NCBI GenBank assembly: GCA_964575715.1
Contig: CAZNSG010000042.1
Span: forward strand, 1 to 6,378
DNA from: PNAI01 sp964575715
GTDB taxonomy: Bacteria; Pseudomonadota; Alphaproteobacteria; Rhizobiales; Xanthobacteraceae
Direction of reading: 5' to 3'
DNA: 6,378 nucleotides
The notes below the pieces were generated by a model, which did no database searches, had not been told where the DNA came from, and saw only the letters and a list, made by a program, of their open reading frames with translations. The position numbers and the translations under genes are program-made. Shown in pieces: positions 1 to 5,007 of this stretch (positions within the stretch are counted from its first letter, which is position 1; each line of letters opens with the position of its first letter).

Positions 1-114
1 CTGGTTGCCAGGGAGACCGATCGGCTGATTCGACTGTCGACGGGAGCGCGCTCTACGCCGCCATCACCTGCTGTCCGCAATCACCGGATTGCTGTCCGCC
101 TTGCGCTGGAATCA

Positions 115-592
115 GTGTCCGCGTTGCACCGGATTCCGCAAGATGCCTTGGCCGGCCGACGGATTGTGGTGCCGGAAACGCGCGAGCTCGATGTGTTCGC
201 GCGCATGCTGGAGCAGCACGGCGCAATAACGATTCGCTGCCCAATGGTCGCCATAGCGGATGTTCCGGATGCCGCTCCTGTTGAGGCATGGCTTCGTCGG
301 TTCACGACCGATACCCCCCGACGACTTCATCCTGATGACCGGTGAAGGGCTCGGGCGTTTAGTTGGATTTGCGCGCCGCGCCGGCCTGGAGGAGGCATTC
401 ATGGCCGCGCTCACCAGGGTGCGCAAGATCACGCGCGGCCCGAAACCGGTGCGACGGCTGCGAACGCTTGGCCTGAAGCCTGACTTGGCCGCGGAGCCGC
501 CAACAACCGCAGGAATTATAAGTTTGCTATCGGGCGAGGACCTCGCGGGCCGTAAGATCGCGATCCAGCTCTACCCAGGCTATTGGTTCTGA
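115..592 (+). pseudogene. Uroporphyrinogen-III synthase-like gene, frameshifted and C-terminally truncated
   Basis: Two adjacent frames together read like the N-terminal part of a HemD-type protein. HemD cyclises hydroxymethylbilane to uroporphyrinogen III in cytoplasmic tetrapyrrole synthesis. The first frame (GTG at 115, stop 343-345) holds LAGRRIVVPETREL and PVEAWLRRF. The second carries PDDFILMTGEGLGRL, then GPKPVRRLRTLGLKPDL and EPPTTAGI, the usual HemD-like order. The switch falls in a run of six C at 314-319, and removing one C restores a single frame. The product then stops after AIQLYPGYWF, about 160 codons in total, whereas the family usually has about 250 residues, so the C-terminal part is missing. 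Frame 1 is open upstream to base 1, so GTG 115 (weak GGA upstream) is only the first plausible start. No neighbouring gene belongs to tetrapyrrole synthesis. A sequencing error could explain the frameshift but not the truncation. Confidence 0.8.
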
Positions 593-658
593 CGCGAAGT
601 GCCGGCTAGTTTGGTGAACCGACCGGTGCGCCGTTTTGCTCATTCAGTCAGCGGTTTG

Positions 659-883
659 TTAAGCCACCAGGTCGAACTTCTCTATAGCGATTTCTTTGTA
701 GCCTTGTTGAATTGATGTTGCTCGATGACTGCCCGGAACAATTTTCGCGCCAGCCAAGGCACTTTGTAGATCATCGTATTGCTGTTGGAGAGGCAATGCC
801 CCTTGGTTGCCTTCGCCACATCCGAGGCTGCCGATTGGTGTGGAAACTAGAATACAGGGTTTTGTAGGGTCTAGATCGTGCAT
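659..883 (-). CDS. Hypothetical 74-residue soluble protein
   Basis: I do not recognise this protein. It starts at an ATG (883-881) preceded by AGGAG at 890-894 with six bases between, and ends in TAA at 661-659. A sigma70-like promoter with 17-bp spacing lies about 40 bases upstream, which supports a real transcribed gene better than for any other small ORF here. The N-terminal third is rich in Gly, Ser and Pro and has two cysteines (C10 and C22, in KPCILVSTPIGSLGCGEG). The middle is Gln-rich (LPLQQQYDDLQSALAG) and the C-terminus is charged (YKEIAIEKFDLVA). There is no membrane helix or signal peptide. It stands alone: the next minus-strand gene is about 850 bases away and the upstream neighbour is a pseudogene. 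It could be an intact orphan or the N-terminal remnant of a longer protein. TPIGSLG faintly recalls the start of RsmI methyltransferases, but nothing else matches. Confidence 0.55.
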   Translation of the reverse strand: MHDLDPTKPCILVSTPIGSLGCGEGNQGALPLQQQYDDLQSALAGAKIVPGSHRATSIQQGYKEIAIEKFDLVA

Positions 884-889
884 GACATG

Positions 890-894
890 CTCCT
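890..894 (-). promoter_or_regulatory. Shine-Dalgarno of the 74-residue gene
   Basis: AGGAG on the minus strand with a 6-base spacer to the ATG at 883. It fixes the start and rules out the longer overlapping frame that begins further upstream at 959. Confidence 0.65.
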
Positions 895-930
895 ATCAAA
901 AATTCTGTCACGCAATCAGTCAACGTTATA

Positions 931-959
931 AATATAATCTCGTGAGATGACCTGTTCAA
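931..959 (-). promoter_or_regulatory. Sigma70-like promoter for the 74-residue gene
   Basis: On the minus strand TTGAAC (959-954; 4 of 6 matches to TTGACA) is followed by a 17-base spacer and TATATT (936-931; 5 of 6 matches to TATAAT). Transcription would begin near 924 and give a leader of about 40 bases containing the AGGAG. A second match, TTGACT-17-TTTGAT, lies just downstream, but it would start transcription at or past the ribosome binding site and is less likely. Confidence 0.5.
937..948. promoter_or_regulatory. Inverted repeat in the promoter spacer, possible operator
   Basis: ATCTC-GT-GAGAT is a perfect 5-bp inverted repeat around two central bases. It sits entirely between the -10 and -35 boxes of the promoter at 931-959, where a bound dimeric repressor would block RNA polymerase. 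The half-sites are short, so chance is possible. No regulator gene is in the window. Confidence 0.35.
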
Positions 960-1230
960 TCACCCTACGTGTAGACCCGCAGCACGATTAGCAAAGGTTA
1001 ATGACAGCAACAGGGCCATATCTCTTTCAAAATCACGCAAAATCTCCGAATCCCGTTCGCGCACAAGGGGGTGCAACCGGACCCCCCCCGGGGGGGTGGC
1101 CTCTGACCACCCTTCCGAAAGTTTTCTCTCCAATGCTCGGAGCGCTGCGATCTCACGCGCGCTATGACGAGCAAAAATATGAAGGCCGCTTAGAGACAGC
1201 TCTGTCAAATTAGGCTGCGTTCAATTAGAA
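960..1230. other. Region without a defensible gene
   Basis: The minus strand has an 82-codon open frame (1208-960) beginning with TTG, and the plus strand a 70-codon frame (1001-1213). Neither has a recognisable ribosome binding site or a domain I know, and they overlap on opposite strands. The minus frame has a coding-like acidic and basic pattern (SAREIAALRALERKL) and may be a gene remnant. The clearest structure is the G/C hairpin cluster at 1067-1112. Confidence 0.4.
1067..1112. repeat. G/C palindrome with three competing hairpins
   Basis: Three perfect stems overlap in series. GGGGGT (1067-1072) pairs with ACCCCC (1081-1086) around an 8-base loop. CCCCCCC (1083-1089) faces GGGGGGG (1090-1096) as a 14-bp palindrome. 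GGGTGG (1094-1099) pairs with CCACCC (1107-1112) around a 7-base loop. Each uses bases of its neighbour, so the palindrome competes with both outer stems. No U-tract follows on either strand, so it is not a standard terminator. Confidence 0.6.
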
Positions 1231-1254
1231 AGCCCCGGCGGCGAGGCCGGGGCT
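1231..1254 (-). terminator. Terminator-like hairpin
   Basis: AGCCCCGGC (1231-1239) and GCCGGGGCT (1246-1254) form a perfect 9-bp GC-rich stem with a 6-base loop. On the minus strand the stem is followed by TTTCTAATT, a short T-rich tail. On the plus strand the following CCTGTCAACG has none. It is therefore better placed to stop leftward transcripts, such as read-through from the tad operon, than rightward ones. The weak tail keeps confidence moderate. Confidence 0.5.
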
Positions 1255-1303
1255 CCTGTCAACGTCGTAGCATCCCTCTTTGGTCTGTTCGGCAATGACG
1301 GTG

Positions 1304-1553
1304 TTGTTACGCAAGCATATTTCAGTAGCGCGATACCCGCAGTCATCATGTACACGTCTGTTTGGATTGGAGGGCTGGTATTTCTAGGTTTCTTCGCTTT
1401 GCTTGCGCCGGTAAGGATGACGCTGGTGCTGAGTGAAGCTCGTATGTCCGAAGCTGATTACCCAATGGCGATGGCCGCTTAATGTCTCCTGCTATCGATC
1501 CATTCAACGTTGGGTGCCATCACAAAGTGCGATTTGCGTGACTTCTGCACCTG
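1304..1553 (+). repeat. 250-bp direct repeat, left copy
   Basis: Matches 4755-5004 in the same orientation at a constant offset of 3451 bases, with four substitutions (1318, 1319, 1373, 1413) and no gaps. Identity begins at TTGTTACGCAAGCA and ends at CTTCTGCACCTG. Beyond 1553 this copy continues into unrelated sequence (GGCACGACGCG), while the right copy runs into an IS91-family end. The repeat holds the last 59 codons of a small membrane-protein gene and about 70 bases after its stop. Confidence 0.95.
1306..1482 (+). pseudogene. 5'-truncated copy of the small two-helix membrane protein gene
   Basis: This frame encodes the same C-terminal part as the gene ending at 4933, with R to Y and E to G changes and one silent change, and stops at TAA 1480-1482. 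The upstream frame stays open but has no ATG, GTG or TTG in reach and does not resemble the right copy's N-terminus, so the first membrane helix is missing. An internal ATG at 1348 could give about 44 residues. It has no clear ribosome binding site. It lies antisense to any leftward read-through from the tad operon. Confidence 0.6.
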
Positions 1554-1729
1554 GCACGACGCGTAATTTCGCGCGGGACCTAAATCTGTCGAAGTTGGAG
1601 GTATCGCCGACATCGCCGGGGATTTGTTCCTGGCACAAAATTTTTGCGGTCGTTATCCCGGACGCAACCGGTAGAACACCGGACATGCGGAAAATGTGGC
1701 AAAATGTGAATATTGACCCGACTCGGAAG
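1554..1729. other. Intergenic stretch between left repeat and tad operon
   Basis: No gene is supportable here. Visible details are a CCGGT-AGAAC-ACCGG hairpin (1668-1682), without a T-tract on either side, and a tandem AAAATGTG pair with a 10-base period (1691-1708). Open frames on both strands are short and unrecognised. Confidence 0.4.
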
Positions 1730-1861
1730 TCAGAGCCCGGTAAACGTCATATCTTCGTACCGCTTGCAGGCTATGTTGACGACAAGCCATCCGCCGAACC
1801 ACAGAGCTAAGCCGATGATCGCCCCAAGCGCTGCATACCAAATGCGGCGAAGACGCCACAC
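1730..1861 (-). CDS. Possible 43-residue single-helix membrane protein
   Basis: A GTG at 1861-1859 opens a frame ending in TGA at 1732-1730. The product begins with a basic, aromatic patch (VWRLRRIWY), continues with one hydrophobic helix (about residues 9-31, AALGAIIGLALWFGGWLVV) and ends in a short polar tail with one Cys (CKRYEDMTFTGL). The positive-inside pattern is what a real small inner-membrane protein shows. The frame is also the tadE frame: after the TAG at 1891-1889 it stays open for nine codons before the GTG. It is plausibly the last gene of the tad operon, translated by re-initiation. There is no strong Shine-Dalgarno, and I know no family for it, so it may still be a chance frame. 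Confidence 0.45.
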   Translation of the reverse strand: MWRLRRIWYAALGAIIGLALWFGGWLVVNIACKRYEDMTFTGL

Positions 1862-1888
1862 TATCGTGCCGGCTTCACCGTCACGCCA

Positions 1889-2542
1889 CTAGTTCGTGGT
1901 CATGTCTTCACTTTGCAGCGTGCTCGCAAATGCTGGTATTCTTGGCCCGGCTGGTGCCGCCGGACATCCACCCGGTAGAGCCGGAAAGACCCAGCCCATC
2001 AGCGCATTGATGAAAAAGAACTGATGGGTCATGCATTGAATGCTCACCGTCACGTGCATCGGTAAGGCACGCGATGGGTCGACAAAACCCAAACCATTCG
2101 TCTGATAACTGATCTGCACATTTTGTCGCGTAAGCCGGGGAAACACTCGCTGCATTGTGCTCAGAATTGGTGTGAATGCGTTCTCGCTCCAAACACCCCC
2201 GTTTGTGCAGGTGCCACTTGAGGCTGCCGGGGTGCAAACGGAACTCAGTGAGCTCAATGGACAGTTAGCGTTGGCTACTCCATTTGTAGCATCAAAACAC
2301 AACTGCCCAAGTTGCAGGAGCTGAGTTGAGGTATATGGAGGCGCTGAAACAATTGAAGCAACCGGGTCTGAGACCACTGCCTTGCGCGCACCCATATAAG
2401 CGGCCTTGTTCGCCAAGCCCCACTCATACAGCATGTAGGACACGTCAACGGTTCCCAATACCACCACGATGAATAGGGGAAAGACCACCGTGTATTCGAC
2501 CAGCACCGCGCCGGTAATGTCGCGCAAAAATTTATTGACCAA
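1889..2542 (-). CDS. TadE-like minor pseudopilin (217 residues)
   Basis: TadE-family proteins are prepilin-peptidase-processed inner-membrane pseudopilins of the Flp/Tad (type IVc) pilus. Residues 11-17 read GAVLVEY, matching the Tad cleavage motif G/XXXXEY: cut after G11 with Glu at +5. A hydrophobic helix follows (TVVFPLFIVVVLGTVDVSYML), then the TadE-typical ANKAAYMGARKAVV. The remaining ~165 residues are periplasmic, Ser/Thr-rich and contain several cysteines (LCFDA, NCPLSS, VCTPA, TCTNG, GGCPAA) that could form disulfides. The start is TTG at 2542-2540, chosen because AGGAG lies seven bases upstream and the hydrophobic N-terminus fits. It overlaps the preceding tadE gene by 11 bases, which suggests coupled translation. 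No frame damage is visible. Whether it works depends on a Tad machine encoded elsewhere. Confidence 0.85.
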   Translation of the reverse strand: MVNKFLRDITGAVLVEYTVVFPLFIVVVLGTVDVSYMLYEWGLANKAAYMGARKAVVSDPVASIVSAPPYTSTQLLQLGQLCFDATNGVANANCPLSSLSSVCTPAASSGTCTNGGVWSENAFTPILSTMQRVFPRLTRQNVQISYQTNGLGFVDPSRALPMHVTVSIQCMTHQFFFINALMGWVFPALPGGCPAAPAGPRIPAFASTLQSEDMTTN

Positions 2543-3011
2543 TTTGCCGCTCCTCGTGATTGGCGGACAACGTTAGAATGGCGGTATTCGGCAGAACGGC
2601 GGAAAGCATAATGGAATAATAGGGAAATCTTGCCTGCAACTGAACGACGGTCGGATTAGCGCAGATTGTAGCCGAGCCAAGCTGGACATGATTATTGGTC
2701 CCACCGTTTATGTTCCAGCCCGTTATAAGCGGCAGATCGCCTTGAGCGGGATTCAACTTTCCATACACTGCCAAGTTTTGCGCATTGGTAAGTCCCCAGC
2801 CACAGACCGCGCTGGCGGGCACGCTTGCGAGATAGCGCGCCGCATCGCGTATCGATTTGCTTCCCGTGGCCTGCGCGTTCAACGCCAGCCCAAAATCCAC
2901 GCCCCCCGCCATGAGAGAAATGGCCAGCGGTACGACAATGGTCATTTCGAGCAAGGCAGCGCCCGACGAGCAGCGTGCAAATCGCAGCAAGAATTTGGGC
3001 AGCGATTTCAT
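2532..3011 (-). CDS. TadE-like minor pseudopilin (159 residues)
   Basis: A second TadE-type protein. After a basic N-terminus (MKSLPKFLLRFARCSS) comes GAALLEM at residues 17-23, a variant of the G/XXXXEY prepilin site with Glu at +5 and Met in place of Tyr. The hydrophobic stretch TIVVPLAISLMAGGVDFGLAL follows, then QATGSKSIRDAARYLASV, typical of this family. The short periplasmic part has two cysteines (AVCGWG, TICAN). Start ATG 3011-3009 overlaps the TGA of the tadG-like gene as ATGA, and no separate Shine-Dalgarno is visible, so translation is probably coupled. It differs clearly from the downstream TadE, so the pair is an old divergence rather than a recent duplication. TadF is a close alternative name, since both share the N-terminal domain. 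Confidence 0.82.
   Translation of the reverse strand: MKSLPKFLLRFARCSSGAALLEMTIVVPLAISLMAGGVDFGLALNAQATGSKSIRDAARYLASVPASAVCGWGLTNAQNLAVYGKLNPAQGDLPLITGWNINGGTNNHVQLGSATICANPTVVQLQARFPYYSIMLSAVLPNTAILTLSANHEERQIGQ
2550..2554 (-). promoter_or_regulatory. Shine-Dalgarno deciding a TTG start
   Basis: AGGAG on the minus strand, seven bases before the TTG at 2542, inside the end of the upstream tadE-like gene. No ATG or GTG is available near the start of the hydrophobic N-terminus, so this site is the main reason to accept the TTG. Confidence 0.65.
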
Positions 3012-4483
3012 CTGACGAGCTGCACAATGCGATGCAGAGTGTCGCCAGTCGAATACGTTTGCATATACTCGGCGTAGATAGTTCCGTCAGTCGACGGTTC
3101 CGTTATGAAAAAATCGGCGTACTTCGTAAACAAGACATTCGGCTGCGAAGCTCCCGTGATCCCCCAGTAAGTGCAGGGGACGATTGCTACCTTTATGACC
3201 CGCCTGGCCGGGTTGGTGCTCACGGGAAGACATTGCGGAGCGCTTGGTTCCAGGTTGGAGGTGAACGCCGCGCCTGACGCTTCTAGTTGATAGATTTGAT
3301 ATCGGGTTGTAACCCCATTTGGTAAATTGGGAGTGTGATGATTATTCCAATACGCTTGTAAATCTGTCAGGTTCGGACCGCCGCCGATGTTGTTCGTTAT
3401 GGTTCGATCGCGCGGCAGCGGACAGCTGTACTGAGCAGGATTTGTCGATAAATTGCAGGTGGCGCTGTAATTGTTAGGGTCAAAGGCAGTGCCACCGCCG
3501 CCACCTTTACCACCACCTTTACCACCACCACCGCCGCTACCGCCTGTAGCGGCGATCGGCGCTACCGTTGTTGTTTGGCATGAACTGCCCTGGATGGTGG
3601 TTGCTATGCCGTCGATGACAATCGGGGCTGCAGTGTTATCTACGCCGCTGACGCCTGTTACGGGTCGATCAAAGCGGACATTGAATCCCTCCGCCACTTG
3701 ATTGGGAATGTTTCCTGGTCGCGGGGTTATGCGGCTCTCGTTACAAGCATTTTCTGCTGACCTCGACAGAAAAGCCGTAATTTCCTGAGGCGTCGAGAGG
3801 TTACTTGTTTCTCCAGGTACATTAATAATGCCCCAGTCTCCAGCCGCGCCAGATCCTGCCCGCAGGTGAAACATCCAACCCGGCTGCACCGGACCAGGAA
3901 AGTATTCGCTACGTCCCGGCACACTCTCCATACTCTCGTACGGATGGCAAATAAATGATGACACTGTGCCGCACGCGGTATAAGCGATGCCTGCCCACGC
4001 TGACGCGCCGGTGGAATTATTGGCAACATTGGCTCCAGTAAGAACGGTGATTGCCGGCAGAAACCACGGCCTGACTTGCCACGACCCGGTGGTGACTTTG
4101 ACATATTTAGCAACCCTCGGATCGGCGGTCACTGTATCCGGGTTCAATTGGCTGTAGAATTGCACGCCGTTGGTTCCGGCCAAAATTCGCACGCCGGCGA
4201 CATCCGACCAGCGCGGATTGTTTGTCAGCAGAGTTCTGGCAGCGGTATCCGCCCGCGTCAGCGCGTCGCTTGCGCCGTCCAGCTCTTTCGCGCCGGCGAT
4301 GGCAGCGGCGTCCGCCAAGTCTTGCAGATCGTTATTGAGCAGCAGGTACCGGCCGCCATCGAGAACTAATCCAATCATGCCGAGGATGGCGACGACATAG
4401 ATGGTGAATTGCAGCAGGATGCTGGCGTGCTCGTCCTTGACGAGCCTAGGCAACAGAGAAAAGCGCCGCAATTTTTTTCCCAT
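3008..4483 (-). CDS. TadG-like Flp pilus assembly protein (491 residues)
   Basis: TadG-type proteins are anchored by one N-terminal helix with a large periplasmic domain and take part in Flp/Tad pilus assembly. Here residues 1-20 are basic, 21-42 form the helix (SILLQFTIYVVAILGMIGLV), and LQDLADAAAIAGAKEL follows at 53-68, the hallmark of the TadE/G-like N-terminal domain. A central CGTVSSFICHPYES resembles the paired-Cys segment seen in this family. A Gly/Lys-rich linker lies near 313-332, and the C-terminal part is rich in Thr, Asn and Pro. No von Willebrand A MIDAS (DxSxS) is apparent. I chose ATG 4483 (GGA upstream) over a TTG at 4561, because the 26 extra residues do not look coding. The equivalent of pilin Glu5 is Gln25, so prepilin cleavage is unlikely, as expected for TadG. 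It is the first gene of the operon. Confidence 0.82.
   Translation of the reverse strand: MGKKLRRFSLLPRLVKDEHASILLQFTIYVVAILGMIGLVLDGGRYLLLNNDLQDLADAAAIAGAKELDGASDALTRADTAARTLLTNNPRWSDVAGVRILAGTNGVQFYSQLNPDTVTADPRVAKYVKVTTGSWQVRPWFLPAITVLTGANVANNSTGASAWAGIAYTACGTVSSFICHPYESMESVPGRSEYFPGPVQPGWMFHLRAGSGAAGDWGIINVPGETSNLSTPQEITAFLSRSAENACNESRITPRPGNIPNQVAEGFNVRFDRPVTGVSGVDNTAAPIVIDGIATTIQGSSCQTTTVAPIAATGGSGGGGGKGGGKGGGGGTAFDPNNYSATCNLSTNPAQYSCPLPRDRTITNNIGGGPNLTDLQAYWNNHHTPNLPNGVTTRYQIYQLEASGAAFTSNLEPSAPQCLPVSTNPARRVIKVAIVPCTYWGITGASQPNVLFTKYADFFITEPSTDGTIYAEYMQTYSTGDTLHRIVQLVR
3501..3524. repeat. 12-bp tandem repeat encoding Gly-Lys-Gly-Gly units
   Basis: CCACCTTTACCA occurs twice in perfect tandem and is flanked by further CCACC/CCGCC triplets. 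On the coding strand it gives a GGGGGKGGGKGGGGG linker in the TadG-like protein. The 12-bp unit keeps the frame, so slippage would lengthen or shorten the linker by four residues. Confidence 0.8.
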
Positions 4484-4699
4484 GTCCGATTCCAAAGGAT
4501 ACTGCAATTGCCAACATCGTAAGCAATTGGTCCGAATCCGCCAATAGATCAATGAAATCAATTAACAGATATATAAAAGATCAGAATTTGGCTTAATACT
4601 TGGACGAATACGAACTTAGGCAAAAATGAAATTCGGATCGAGAAGACGGCACGCAGAAAATTCGCCGAGGCGGTTTGGTTTTTCTGGGGCATCTTCGGC
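4484..4699. other. AT-rich divergent intergenic region
   Basis: This lies between the leftward tad operon and the rightward small membrane-protein gene and should hold promoters for both. It is markedly AT-rich, with TATATA at 4571-4577. A candidate tad promoter is at 4516-4544. Two GCAATTG copies lie at 4504-4510 and 4523-4529, 19 bases apart, each containing the palindrome CAATTG. I find no convincing rightward promoter. Confidence 0.45.
4516..4544 (-). promoter_or_regulatory. Candidate promoter of the tad operon
   Basis: On the minus strand TTGGCG (4544-4539) is separated by 17 bases from TACGAT (4521-4516). Each box matches the sigma70 consensus at 4 of 6 positions. The leader to ATG 4483 would be about 25-30 bases. 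The match is modest. One GCAATTG site (4523-4529) lies next to the -10 box and the other (4504-4510) at the expected start of transcription. Confidence 0.3.
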
Positions 4700-4933
4700 A
4701 TGGTGATGTGCCTTTATATGGCCCACAATGCCGTCGAGTTGGAAATGCAGGCCCTTGTTACGCAAGCACGTTTCAGTAGCGCGATACCCGCAGTCATCAT
4801 GTACACGTCTGTTTGGATTGGAGAGCTGGTATTTCTAGGTTTCTTCGCTTTGCTTGCGCCGGTCAGGATGACGCTGGTGCTGAGTGAAGCTCGTATGTCC
4901 GAAGCTGATTACCCAATGGCGATGGCCGCTTAA
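4700..4933 (+). CDS. Small membrane protein, probably two helices; start uncertain
   Basis: I do not recognise the family. From ATG 4700 the product has 77 residues: a short hydrophobic start (MVMCLYMA), a polar turn (HNAVELEMQALVTQARF), a helix (PAVIMYTSVWIGELVFLGFFALL) and a charged tail ending YPMAMAA. The frame is open upstream to a stop at 4574, and those codons read IEKTARRKFAEAVWFFWGIFG just before the Met, clearly the start of a first helix that ATG 4700 cuts through. No ATG, GTG or TTG lies in frame upstream. An ATG at 4626 with AGG five bases before it is one frame off, and one extra A in the AAA run at 4629-4631 would join it (MKIRIEKT...). So this is either a slightly damaged gene of about 102 codons or one with a non-standard start. 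Its 3' part is duplicated at 1304-1553. Confidence 0.5.
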   Translation: MVMCLYMAHNAVELEMQALVTQARFSSAIPAVIMYTSVWIGELVFLGFFALLAPVRMTLVLSEARMSEADYPMAMAA

Positions 4934-5004
4934 TGTCTCCTGCTATCGATCCATTCAACGTTGGGTGCCATCACAAAGTGCGATTTGCGTGACTTCTGCA
5001 CCTG
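4755..5004 (+). repeat. 250-bp direct repeat, right copy
   Basis: Partner of 1304-1553 (98.4 % identical, same orientation). It covers the last 59 codons of the small membrane-protein gene, its TAA (4931-4933) and about 70 bases downstream. Identity ends exactly where the IS91-family element starts, so this copy was probably longer before insertion. The pair brackets the tadG-tadE-tadE operon and its divergent intergenic region. Confidence 0.95.
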
Positions 5005-5007
5005 TGA

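Noticed and set aside
659..883. Resemblance of TPIGSLG in the 74-residue protein to the start of RsmI methyltransferases
   Set aside because: Only a seven-residue similarity. The rest of the protein lacks the methyltransferase fold, and the length is far too short.
960..1208. 82-codon minus-strand frame with a TTG start
   Set aside because: It has no Shine-Dalgarno, no recognisable domain, and spans the C8G7 palindrome. It may be a remnant, but I cannot support it as a gene.
1668..1682. CCGGT-AGAAC-ACCGG hairpin as terminator of the tad operon
   Set aside because: The stem is only 5 bp and no T-tract follows on the minus strand.
1433..1810. Plus-strand 125-codon frame, and a matching one at 4884-5150, sharing an identical N-terminal part
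   Set aside because: The shared part is just the second frame of the 250-bp repeat, read across the stop of the real gene. Beyond the repeat the two diverge completely, so they are not homologous proteins.
3471..3701. Proline-rich plus-strand frame
   Set aside because: It is the antisense of the Gly-rich linker in the TadG-like gene. GGN codons read as proline on the other strand.
4484..4561. 26-residue N-terminal extension of the TadG-like protein from TTG 4561
   Set aside because: The extra residues contain Cys/Trp-rich sequence before the basic N-terminus and overlap the likely promoter. ATG 4483 gives the expected short basic start before the helix.
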